Assembly: GCA_016782545.1 (NCBI GenBank)
Contig: JADHYG010000019.1
Location: 1-17,242 of the forward strand
DNA: 17,242 nucleotides
Direction: 5' to 3'
DNA from: Candidatus Microgenomates bacterium
GTDB lineage: Bacteria; Patescibacteria; Microgenomatia; JADHYG01
A program made the position numbers and the translations under genes. Under the pieces are notes generated by a model. It saw nothing but the letters and a program-made list of their open reading frames with translations. It made no database searches and was not told the DNA's origin. Of the stretch, positions 6,653 to 12,842 are shown in pieces; position 1 is the stretch's first letter; every line of letters starts with the position of its first letter.

Positions 6653-7428
6653 TTTTTTAAAATTCCAAGCAGTTCTTGATGAATTTTGCCATTAGTGGCG
6701 AGGAAGAATTGATCATTAAGAGTCCAGGGTTTTCCTTGAAAATTAGTTACTTTTCCGCCGGCTTCTTGGACAAGCAAGGCGCCGCCGGCTACATCCCAAG
6801 AGCTAACATAAGGCAAGAAAAAACCATCTAATTTTCCGCTGGCCACCTGACAAACCTCCCAGGAAGCAGAACCAAACTGGCGCATTAAAGAAGCTTTTTC
6901 TACCAGCTTAGGAAAGATTTTGGCAATCCACTGCATACCATTTTTTTTAGGCGGAAAACAATAAGCAAGACAAGCTCCATCTAATTCAGTCTTATGAGAG
7001 ACGCTAAGTTTTGTTTTATTAAGATAAGCGCCTTTATTTTTTTGAGCGGAAAAAGTTTGCTTGGTAACAGGAATGTGAATTACTGATAAAACAACTTCTT
7101 TCTTATAAAATAAAGCAATAGAAACAGCAAAAAGGGGATTGCCAATAAAAAAATTAGTGGTGCCGTCCAAAGGATCAATTACCCAAAGATAATCACTTTT
7201 CTTTTCTTTTTTGCCAGCTTCTTCAGATAAAATAGCGTGATTGGGAAAATTATTAGTGATCAGGTTAAGAATAATCTTTTCGGCGCCCCTATCAACACTA
7301 GTAACCAAATCATGCTTGCTTTTTTTAAAAACCTCTTCAGGTTTAAGATTTAAAAAGCGGGATTTAATAAACTCTCCTGCTTGTCTAGCCGCTTGTTTAG
7401 CAATTTCAAAAGCTTTATCGTTTTTCAT
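6634..7428 (-). CDS. Inositol monophosphatase family phosphatase
   Basis: A 264-residue protein, normal for the family. It should be a Mg-dependent cytoplasmic phosphomonoesterase of the IMPase/FBPase/CysQ superfamily; candidate substrates are inositol phosphate, 3'-phosphoadenosine 5'-phosphate or sugar bisphosphates, and the sequence does not decide between them. Metal-site motifs are all present: LVTSVDRGAEK (41-51), ILSEEAG (67-72), DPLDGTTNF (85-93) and SSWDVAGGALLVQEAGG (209-225, metal Asp 212). The ATG lies 7 bases after the NUDIX stop codon without a clear Shine-Dalgarno, so the two genes are probably one transcript. The last five residues and the stop come from the 48-bp palindromic repeat at 6605-6652, so the original C-terminus has probably been replaced. 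Confidence 0.95.
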   Translation of the reverse strand: MKNDKAFEIAKQAARQAGEFIKSRFLNLKPEEVFKKSKHDLVTSVDRGAEKIILNLITNNFPNHAILSEEAGKKEKKSDYLWVIDPLDGTTNFFIGNPLFAVSIALFYKKEVVLSVIHIPVTKQTFSAQKNKGAYLNKTKLSVSHKTELDGACLAYCFPPKKNGMQWIAKIFPKLVEKASLMRQFGSASWEVCQVASGKLDGFFLPYVSSWDVAGGALLVQEAGGKVTNFQGKPWTLNDQFFLATNGKIHQELLGILKNSHTQT

Positions 7429-7435
7429 TAATTTT

Positions 7436-7945
7436 TTAAGTAAGTTTCAAAGTTTTGCATTTTTCCTCCTCCGAGGTGGCCCGAAGGGACTCCTCGGAGG
7501 TGAAAGTTTTGAAAAGTGCAGAATTTCTATAAGTTTCAATATTGTGCTGAGTAATATAAGACATTGGTTTGGGTAAATTATCAAGAGAAAACCAGCCAAT
7601 AGCATCGCTTTTATCTGGTTCCATGATTTTTGGATCTTGGCCCGCCGAAACTTTGCAGATATAAGCAGTGGCCACCCAATGTTGTTTTTCTTTAGTTAAA
7701 ATTTCATCAGCTGTTTCCAGAGTTTTAATGATCTCAATTTCAACGCCAAATTCTTCTTTAACTTCTCTTTTGATCGCCGTCTCGTGAGTCTCGCCAAAAT
7801 CTACAGCACCGCCCGGCGCTTCCCAACAGCCTTTTTCATTTCTTGCTTTCTGACTTCTCTTATTTAAAAAAACCTCGCCTCGATCATTAAAAATCAAAGC
7901 ACCGACCGAAACACCAATAAAATCAACTCCTGCTTTTGTGATCAT
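7436..7945 (-). CDS. NUDIX hydrolase
   Basis: A 169-residue protein with a complete Nudix box at 46-68 (GAVDFGETHETAIKREVKEE then FGV), matching G-x5-E-x7-REUXEEXGU. It should hydrolyse a nucleoside diphosphate linked to another group, with Mg; the substrate is unknown. The fold starts VSVGALIFNDRGEVFL and includes the usual CWEAPGG before the box. The start is taken at 7945 (MITKAGVDFIG) because the longer frame from 8149 adds a hydrophobic, non-homologous stretch read out of two repeats. An extended -10 (TGTTATAAT) ends 7 bases before this ATG, which suggests a leaderless mRNA. The C-terminal tail TSEESLRATSEEEKC is encoded by a palindromic element (7468-7500) and is not part of the Nudix fold. 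Upstream gene of a two-gene minus-strand operon. Confidence 0.92.
   Translation of the reverse strand: MITKAGVDFIGVSVGALIFNDRGEVFLNKRSQKARNEKGCWEAPGGAVDFGETHETAIKREVKEEFGVEIEIIKTLETADEILTKEKQHWVATAYICKVSAGQDPKIMEPDKSDAIGWFSLDNLPKPMSYITQHNIETYRNSALFKTFTSEESLRATSEEEKCKTLKLT
7468..7500. repeat. 33-bp palindromic element in the 3' end of the NUDIX gene
   Basis: CCTCCGAGG (7468-7476) and CCTCGGAGG (7492-7500) are exact reverse complements, with a smaller CCC-GAA-GGG hairpin between them. Similar AAAGTTTTG sequences flank it at 7450-7458 and 7503-7511. It reads through in frame as a hydrophilic tail of the NUDIX protein. Confidence 0.7.
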
Positions 7946-7952
7946 GATAATT

Positions 7953-7961
7953 ATTATAACA
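7953..7961 (-). promoter_or_regulatory. Extended -10 promoter of the NUDIX-IMPase operon
   Basis: Read on the minus strand, TGTTATAAT carries an extended -10 TG and a perfect TATAAT, 7 bases before the ATG at 7945. No good -35 box is seen. The expected transcription start coincides with the start codon, so the mRNA may be leaderless. Confidence 0.6.
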
Positions 7962-8001
7962 AATAAAACATAGTTAAAGTATGATAGCAATTTGTAGGGA
8001 A

Positions 8002-8049
8002 TAGCTATACGTTTTAATGATGCGATCGCATCATGTTTGCGTATGGCTA
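8002..8049. repeat. 48-bp palindromic repeat, copy 2 (GCGATCGC core)
   Basis: Same orientation as copy 1 and identical apart from two bases. The outer arms are TAGCTATACG and CGTATGGCTA, which pair except for one G-T wobble, around the perfect TGATGCGATCGCATCA core. It sits in the divergent intergenic region between the NUDIX operon and the PaaX-like gene. No T run follows, so here it is not an obvious terminator. Confidence 0.8.
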
Positions 8050-8124
8050 AATGTTTTGTTAAACTGATTTTACGATAAAATATTTGAAGCAAAAGTAGAT
8101 GAAAAAATAGGTTAATAAAATTAA

Positions 8125-8274
8125 TTATATCAAGAAAGGCGAACACCACCGAGTCTGACTCGGTGGATGAAGCCGATACAAATAAATCACTCGCCGAGGG
8201 CGAGTGTACAGAGCGAAACAGACCTGCTTGCCGGCAGGCAGGGAACCACGAGCTTCTGCCCGTGGGTATCTATA
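8125..8274 (+). repeat. Three-hairpin direct repeat, copy 1, carrying a 20-bp insertion
   Basis: This element matches 11604-11733 over 130 aligned positions with four differences, all transitions. It folds into three tight hairpins: 8146-8166 (9-bp stem CCACCGAGT/ACTCGGTGG, loop CTG), 8188-8206 (8-bp stem CACTCGCC/GGCGAGTG, loop GAG) and 8246-8265 (CCACGAGC/GCCCGTGG with one mismatch, loop TTCT). Copy 1 is 20 bases longer because of a palindromic insertion at 8223-8242. It ends 5 bases before the PaaX-like start codon. It could be a non-autonomous mobile element, for example of the REP/IS200-IS605 type, or a structured leader RNA. Confidence 0.85.
8223..8242. repeat. 20-bp palindrome inserted in the three-hairpin repeat
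   Basis: CCTGCTTGCCGGCAGGCAGG is a 20-bp palindrome with one mismatched pair. It is absent from the otherwise nearly identical copy at 11604-11733, which reads CAGAGAACC across the same point. A perfect version of the same 20-mer occurs at 16174-16193. Confidence 0.85.
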
Positions 8275-8279
8275 TTTCT

Positions 8280-9032
8280 ATGGCTAAATTATTAAGAACT
8301 TCAGATAGAATCATTTTAGGCCTGGCGATTTTAGAGGATTTTATAGAAGATGTTTTAGCAGGTGGCGGGATTCCAGGTAACGCTTATAAAACAGTATATG
8401 GTTTCATGCCAAGAAAATACAAAAAAAGCAATTTTCGTACTGCTTGTTGGAGAAAACTTTCTACCAAAGAAATTGAAAAAATAACGATTAACGGTCAACC
8501 GTATTTACGCCTTACTGGTAAGGGTAAGAGGAGGCTAATTCGTTATTTTCCTCTTCTTAAATTGAGAGAGAAAAAGTGGGATGGTTATTTAAGAGTGGTT
8601 ATTTTTGATATTGAACAAATGCGTTCTGCGTTAAGAGATAGGTTTAGAAGAAAATTGAAAAATCTTGGTTTTCAGATGTGGCAAAGATCAGTCTGGGTTT
8701 CACTTTTACCAATTGAAGAGGAATTGAGAGATTTTTTGAAAAACAATAAACTTTTAGGAAGAGCTTATCTTCTAATGGACAAAGGTAGGTCGATTGAAAA
8801 TATAAGAGATTTTGTTTGGAATGTTTGGAAGCTTGATGGGCTTGAAAAAAAGTATGAAAATTTGTTTGGAAAATACAGTCTTGAAAACTCCAAAGACACA
8901 AGCATAGGGGAAAGACAAAAAATCAAGACGGACTTTTTAGAAATTTTAAGTCAAGATCCTCTTCTTCCTCTTTCAGTTTTGCCCGAAGATTGGATAGGAG
9001 AAAAGGTGAAAAGAATAATAAAAAGTCTTTAA
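8280..9032 (+). CDS. PaaX-like transcriptional regulator (Cas2-like central domain)
   Basis: A 250-residue protein with the PaaX domain order. An N-terminal winged-helix-like region (about 1-90) ends in LRLTGKGKRRLIRYFPLL. A central ferredoxin-like/Cas2-like domain begins WDGYLRVVIFDI and continues LKNLGFQMWQRSVWVSLLP (about 100-140), including the Asp of the IFDI strand. The C-terminal piece carries DPLLPLSVLPEDW. PaaX of Escherichia coli represses phenylacetate catabolism, but no such pathway is in view, so only a DNA-binding regulator role is inferred. The start at 8280 is preferred because homology begins at LLRTSDRIILG; the longer frame from GTG 8163 only translates the repeat. No Shine-Dalgarno is visible. 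It stands alone, diverging from the NUDIX operon and flanked on both sides by repeats. Confidence 0.8.
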   Translation: MAKLLRTSDRIILGLAILEDFIEDVLAGGGIPGNAYKTVYGFMPRKYKKSNFRTACWRKLSTKEIEKITINGQPYLRLTGKGKRRLIRYFPLLKLREKKWDGYLRVVIFDIEQMRSALRDRFRRKLKNLGFQMWQRSVWVSLLPIEEELRDFLKNNKLLGRAYLLMDKGRSIENIRDFVWNVWKLDGLEKKYENLFGKYSLENSKDTSIGERQKIKTDFLEILSQDPLLPLSVLPEDWIGEKVKRIIKSL

Positions 9033-9055
9033 CTTTTAAAGCATTAAACGATGTT

Positions 9056-9102
9056 TAGCTATACGATTCTATAATGCGATCGCATCACTAAATAGTATAG
9101 CA
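9056..9102. repeat. Palindromic repeat, copy 3 (degenerate, GCGATCGC core)
   Basis: TAGCTATACG (9056-9065) matches copy 2 exactly, and ATGCGATCGCAT is kept at the centre. The flanking arms differ but still pair: GCTATAC with GTATAGC. The stem is kept while its sequence changed at the 3' arm, which suggests selection on, or copying of, the folded form. It lies just after the PaaX-like gene. Confidence 0.75.
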
Positions 9103-9273
9103 AAAACTGAAGTGAAAGCGATAATAAAAGAGGTAAAAAGAGATGGTAGAGAAAGTTATTTTGTGTGTTATATAGGAGAGATTGTGTTATTATAAAAGAA
9201 ATAAAAAAGAAAAAAATGAAAATAAAGAAAAAAATAAGGGATAAAATTTTTTAAATTAAAAAGGAGGTAAGAG
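9103..9273 (+). promoter_or_regulatory. AT/purine-rich leader with a candidate promoter
   Basis: No gene is visible here. TGTTATATA (9166-9174) is a weak extended -10 candidate with no matching -35. From about 9192 to 9250 the + strand is almost only A and G with some T. Only tiny open frames occur (for example 12 codons from 9216). AAGGAGGT (9261-9268) is a strong Shine-Dalgarno for the next gene. Confidence 0.35.
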
Positions 9274-9699
9274 TTGACTAGAAAAGAAAAGATCAGATTA
9301 ATAAGGGTTTTGGGAGTGACCAGTCTTTTTGTGGGAGGAGTGGTGGTCGGTTCCTATGTTTTGCCCAAGATTAAAATGGAACCTTCAGAGGTGATGGAGA
9401 CAGTTAAAGAAAACTTTAAAGAAAGTGATCTTGGTGAAAGGGCTTTTAAAATCTTAGGGGCAAATGTAGATAAGGAAGTAGAAGAAGAAAATAAAGAAGA
9501 TCAAGAAGACGAAGAAAATAGTGAAGAGGAAGAGGGAAATCAGAGCTTTGTTCAAGATCTTAAAGAGAATATTGAGAAAGCCGTGATTGAAACAAGCAAT
9601 GACAAAGTGATTGACGTTCTGGAAGCACTTCCATCTGAAGAATTTGAAAAACTTAAAAAAGATTTTTGTCCAAAGTTTTGTGAACAAGAGAGTAATTAG
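9274..9699 (+). CDS. Small acidic membrane-anchored protein, unknown function
   Basis: A 141-residue protein starting at TTG, chosen because AAGGAGGT ends 5 bases upstream and no better start exists. After a short basic N-terminus (TRKEKIRLIR) there is one hydrophobic segment (about 11-31, VLGVTSLFVGGVVVGSYVLP), most likely a membrane anchor. Residues about 68-88 are almost only Glu, Asp, Lys and Asn. The C-terminal part is predicted helical and holds two Cys in FCPKFCEQ. No known domain is recognised. It sits 15 bases before the DUF2207 gene and is probably co-transcribed with it, so a shared envelope role is possible but unproven. The acidic linker could be low-complexity only, but the strong Shine-Dalgarno and spacing support a real gene. 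Confidence 0.75.
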   Translation: MTRKEKIRLIRVLGVTSLFVGGVVVGSYVLPKIKMEPSEVMETVKENFKESDLGERAFKILGANVDKEVEEENKEDQEDEENSEEEEGNQSFVQDLKENIEKAVIETSNDKVIDVLEALPSEEFEKLKKDFCPKFCEQESN

Positions 9700-9714
9700 T
9701 AATTAAAGGTTTTT

Positions 9715-11397
9715 ATGAAGACAAAACAAGGCAAGAAAATATTTTTGGCATTTCTTTTTTGTTTAATCGCTGTTTTTTTGGCGCCGCCAGTATTGGCCGT
9801 TGAAAAGATTACTTCTTTTGAAAGTGAAATTGTTGTTCAAAAAAACGCGACTGTTTTGATAACTGAAACAATTGTTTATGATTTTGGCAGTGAAGACAGT
9901 CATGGGATTTTCAGAGAAATCCCCATCATTTACAAAAACGAAGATGGTAAAAAATTTAAAATTGATTTTCAATTAATTTCAATCAAAGATGAAAAAAGAA
10001 ATTCATATCAATACAAGCAAAGCAAACAAGGAGAAAACATTAAATTTAAAATTGGTGATCCAGACAAATATGTTAGTGGTGAAAAGATTTATGTGATTAG
10101 TTATAAACTTTCAGGAGTAATTACTTATTTTTCAGATCACGACGAGCTTTATTGGAATGTGACCGGCAATAGCTGGCAAGTTCCAATTGATTTTGCTCAA
10201 GCAATAATAATTCTTCCTCAAGAAGCATCAGAAAACATTAAGGAAATCTGTTATACGGGCCGATCGGGTTCACAAGAACAAAATTGTCAGTCTGATTTTC
10301 AATCAGCCAATAAAATTATTTTTACCACCAACAATTTTCTTTCTTCTTTTGAAGGCTTAACCACAGTTGTTTCTTTCCCCAAAGATATTGTTGCTTATAT
10401 TGAACCAAAAGAAGCTGGCTTGCTACTGCCAATTAAAATTCTTCTTTTTATCATCAGCACTGGATATTATGTTGTTGCTCCTTTTTCAATTCTTTATTTC
10501 TGGTTAAAATATGGCCGCGATCCTAAGGTGGGCAAGCCGGTGACGGCTTGGTTTGATCCGCCCAAAGACAAAGATAATAGAAAACTTTCTGTGGCTGAAG
10601 TAGGTACTTTAGTCGATGAACATGCTGATGAAAAAGACTTGTCAGCCACCATTGTTGATTTGGCGGTTCGAAGATATTTAAAAATTAAGCAAAAAGGAAA
10701 AGAATTTACTTTAATAAAAACAAAAGATTTTGCTGGAGACAGCAGTTTAAATTCTCATGAAAAAACCATGCTTAAATTTTTCTTTAAAGATAAAGATGAG
10801 ATCTCAACCACGGCTCTTAAAAAAAACTTTTACAAAACAAGTCAAAAAGTAATGGATGATCTTTATAAAACACTAGTAGAAAAAGGCTTTTTTCCTGAGA
10901 ATCCTAAAAAAGTAAGAGATAAATTTTATTTGATTGGATTTTTGGGTTTGATGACTTTAAATTTTGCTTTAGGAGTTTTGGCCTTTTTATTTGGTCGAGT
11001 AATGCCGAGAAAAACTCTTTTTGGCGCTCAAGCAAAAGTAAAAGCCTTGGGATTGAAGAATTTTCTTTCCAGTCAGGAAAGAACTTTAGAGTTTCAGGAG
11101 AAAAATTGGCATTTTTTTGAAAAGCTCTTGCCTTTTGCCATTGTTTTTAATGTCGCTAATCTTTGGGCTAAGCGTTTCAAAGGAATATCGGTTTCGCCTC
11201 CAGATTGGTACGAGGGAGAGTATAAAGGTGGGTTTACACCGATGATATTTACCAATTCGCTTTTATCATCAACCTCTAAATTTCAATCAATGGCGGCTCC
11301 GCCTTCTTCTTCGCGGAGTTCAAGCGGTTTTTCCTCTGGTTTTTCTGGTGGCTCTTCAGGTGGTGGTTTTGGCGGTGGCGGTGGGGGGAGTTGGTAA
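9715..11397 (+). CDS. DUF2207 domain-containing membrane protein
   Basis: A 560-residue protein. Residues 1-29 are a signal peptide (hydrophobic core IFLAFLFCLIAVFLAPPVLA). The DUF2207 domain follows (about 30-230), with ITSFESEIVV, the HGIFREIP motif, and YWNVTGNSWQVPI. A membrane segment lies at about 235-265, then a cytoplasmic winged-helix-like stretch with WFDPPKD and LSVAEVGTLVDEHADEKDLSATIVDLAVRRYL is followed by a second hydrophobic hairpin (about 403-428). The C-terminus ends in a Ser/Gly-rich tail, GGSSGGGFGGGGGGSW, typical of the family. The biochemical role of DUF2207 is unknown. It probably sits in the membrane with the DUF2207 domain outside. It follows the small acidic membrane protein by 15 bases; AAAGG upstream is a weak Shine-Dalgarno. 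Confidence 0.9.
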   Translation: MKTKQGKKIFLAFLFCLIAVFLAPPVLAVEKITSFESEIVVQKNATVLITETIVYDFGSEDSHGIFREIPIIYKNEDGKKFKIDFQLISIKDEKRNSYQYKQSKQGENIKFKIGDPDKYVSGEKIYVISYKLSGVITYFSDHDELYWNVTGNSWQVPIDFAQAIIILPQEASENIKEICYTGRSGSQEQNCQSDFQSANKIIFTTNNFLSSFEGLTTVVSFPKDIVAYIEPKEAGLLLPIKILLFIISTGYYVVAPFSILYFWLKYGRDPKVGKPVTAWFDPPKDKDNRKLSVAEVGTLVDEHADEKDLSATIVDLAVRRYLKIKQKGKEFTLIKTKDFAGDSSLNSHEKTMLKFFFKDKDEISTTALKKNFYKTSQKVMDDLYKTLVEKGFFPENPKKVRDKFYLIGFLGLMTLNFALGVLAFLFGRVMPRKTLFGAQAKVKALGLKNFLSSQERTLEFQEKNWHFFEKLLPFAIVFNVANLWAKRFKGISVSPPDWYEGEYKGGFTPMIFTNSLLSSTSKFQSMAAPPSSSRSSSGFSSGFSGGSSGGGFGGGGGGSW

Positions 11398-11421
11398 GTT
11401 GAAATAAAGCTCACTAGATAA

Positions 11422-11589
11422 GCCGCCTCGGTGTATGCTAAAAAGATGACGTTCGGCCTCAGAAGTAAGATGATAATTGTTGTTTTATCTTTTTGGCCTC
11501 ACTCTTTGAAAATCCGCTCAAATCTTATGAGATCTTTAAAAGTTATCTAAGCGGATTTTCGAGCACTTTTTAGCAACACTCTCGGCGTC
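11422..11589. repeat. 168-bp imperfect inverted repeat after the DUF2207 gene
   Basis: The outer arms GTGTATGCTAAAAAG (11431-11445) and CTTTTTAGCAACAC (11566-11579) pair with one bulged base, and the flanks GCCGCC and GGCGTC extend the match. An inner perfect 11-bp inverted repeat, GAAAATCCGCT (11508-11518) and AGCGGATTTTC (11550-11560), lies within. There is no reading frame. It may be a strong composite hairpin ending the DUF2207 transcript or a miniature inverted-repeat element. It is followed directly by the second three-hairpin repeat, so 11398-11784 holds only repeats and the prfB promoter. Confidence 0.65.
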
Positions 11590-11603
11590 TTTAAGCAAGA
11601 ATT

Positions 11604-11733
11604 TTATATCAAGAAAGGCGAACACCACCGAGTCTGACTCGGTGGATGAAGCCGATACAAATAAATCACTCGCCGAAGGCGAGTGTACAGAGCAAAACAG
11701 AGAACCACGGGCTCCTGCCCGTGGGTATCTATA
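11604..11733 (+). repeat. Three-hairpin direct repeat, copy 2 (uninterrupted)
   Basis: This 130-bp copy lacks the 20-bp palindrome found in copy 1 and so shows the empty site. Its hairpins are at 11625-11645, 11667-11685 and 11705-11724. The second loop is GAA instead of GAG, and the third stem is perfect (CCACGGGC/GCCCGTGG, loop TCCT). It ends 51 bases before the prfB start, in the same orientation relative to the downstream gene as copy 1. Confidence 0.85.
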
Positions 11734-11766
11734 GACTTCCCATCATAGCCAGATTAATGCTTTCTA

Positions 11767-11775
11767 TGGTAAAAT
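11767..11775 (+). promoter_or_regulatory. Extended -10 promoter element before prfB
   Basis: TGGTAAAAT carries an extended -10 TG and a good -10 box (11770-11775), 9 bases before the prfB ATG. No Shine-Dalgarno is present between them and no clear -35 is seen. The layout matches those before secA and the NUDIX gene and predicts a leaderless transcript. Confidence 0.5.
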
Positions 11776-11784
11776 TAGCTTACA

Positions 11785-12810
11785 ATGAATGATCTCCAGG
11801 ACAAACTTTCCCAATTTTTAAAAGAAGCAGGGGTTGAAGAAAAGAAAAAAAGAATTGCCAATATTGAAAAAGCAATGTCCAATCCTGAATTTTGGCAGGA
11901 TCGTCAACAATCTATTCAATTAGCTAAAGAACTTTCTTCTCTCCAAAAAGAACTCGAAGAGTTTGAAAAATTGGATAATTTGGTTTTAGAAGAAAAAAAA
12001 GAAGAATTTGAGAAATTAATAGAAAAATTAGAAATTAGTCTTTATCTGGCGGAAAAATATGATCAAGAAGATGCTATTTTTGCCATTCATGCAGGACAAG
12101 GAGGAGTAGAAGCAATGGATTGGTCAGAGATGCTTTTTAGAATGTACACTCATTTTTTTGAAAAAAAAGGATGGAATTGGAAAATTATCAATCAGACTTT
12201 TGGTGAAGAGGCGGGTATAAAAAGCGTTAATATGATTGTTTCCGGCTTTTTAGTCTATGGTTTTTTAAAATGTGAAAGAGGAGTTCATCGGTTAGTTCGT
12301 CAATCTCCTTTTAATGCTGATCATCTTCGTCAAACCTCATTTGCCTTAGTTGAGGTTTGGCCGTTTTTTAAAAAAGATCCTCAAGTTGATATTAAAGATG
12401 AAGATTTAGAATGGGATTTTTATAGAGCGGCGGGGAGCGGCGGTCAAAACGTTAATAAAGTTTCTACGGCTGTTCGAGTTAGTCACAAACCAAGTGGAAT
12501 AATAGTTGCTTGCCAACAGGAAAGAACCCAGGTTAAAAATCGAGAAATAGCTTTAAAGATTTTAAAAGCCAAGCTTTTAACTCAAGAAGAAGAGGCTCAG
12601 CAAAAAAAAGTCACTCAGCTTAAGGGAAAATATAAAGTGCCGGGTTGGGGAAATCAAATTCGTTCTTATGTTCTTCATCCTTATCATTTAGTTAAAGATC
12701 TGCGTACTGATTTTGAAACTCAAGATACAGAAGGGATTCTTAATGGAAAAATTGAACCATTTATCAAAGCCTACTTGAAAAAATTTACTGGAAAAGGTAA
12801 GGTAAAATAA
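11785..12810 (+). CDS. prfB: Peptide chain release factor 2
   Basis: A 341-residue class I release factor. It ends translation at UGA and UAA and triggers peptide release. The SPF tripeptide (174-176, in RLVRQSPFNADH) identifies RF2 rather than RF1, and the catalytic GGQ is at 219-221 (GSGGQNVNK). The C-terminus (GWGNQIRSYVLHPYHLVKD then LRTDFETQDTEG) is complete. It is about 25 residues shorter than the Escherichia coli protein at the N-terminus, so the part that carries the well-known programmed frameshift is absent and no frameshift is needed to read this gene. No Shine-Dalgarno precedes the ATG; an extended -10 lies 9 bases upstream. It heads a cluster with the next four genes, a neighbourhood (prfB with ftsE and ftsX) seen in many bacteria. 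Its presence agrees with normal use of UGA as a stop here. Confidence 0.97.
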   Translation: MNDLQDKLSQFLKEAGVEEKKKRIANIEKAMSNPEFWQDRQQSIQLAKELSSLQKELEEFEKLDNLVLEEKKEEFEKLIEKLEISLYLAEKYDQEDAIFAIHAGQGGVEAMDWSEMLFRMYTHFFEKKGWNWKIINQTFGEEAGIKSVNMIVSGFLVYGFLKCERGVHRLVRQSPFNADHLRQTSFALVEVWPFFKKDPQVDIKDEDLEWDFYRAAGSGGQNVNKVSTAVRVSHKPSGIIVACQQERTQVKNREIALKILKAKLLTQEEEAQQKKVTQLKGKYKVPGWGNQIRSYVLHPYHLVKDLRTDFETQDTEGILNGKIEPFIKAYLKKFTGKGKVK

Positions 12811-12842
12811 GAAGATTAAATTAAATAATTAAGGAGGTAAAT

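Noticed and set aside
7946..8149. Hydrophobic N-terminal extension of the NUDIX protein
   Set aside because: It reads through the 48-bp palindrome and part of the three-hairpin repeat, and the Nudix fold starts directly after the ATG at 7945, which has its own -10 box.
8163..8279. N-terminal extension of the PaaX-like protein from GTG at 8163
   Set aside because: The 39 extra codons translate the three-hairpin repeat and the inserted palindrome. Family homology starts just after the ATG at 8280.
8125..9102. CRISPR array, suggested by a Cas2-like domain near repeats
   Set aside because: The repeats are few, of different families and not evenly spaced with unique spacers, and the Cas2-like domain belongs to a PaaX-type protein. 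No other cas gene is present.
9144..9254. Short open frames (10-12 codons) in the purine-rich leader
   Set aside because: They are tiny, have no Shine-Dalgarno and lie in low-complexity sequence.
11785..11862. Programmed +1 frameshift in prfB
   Set aside because: The gene reads in one frame from ATG to stop, starts after the segment where the frameshift lies in other bacteria, and no CTT-TGA site is needed.
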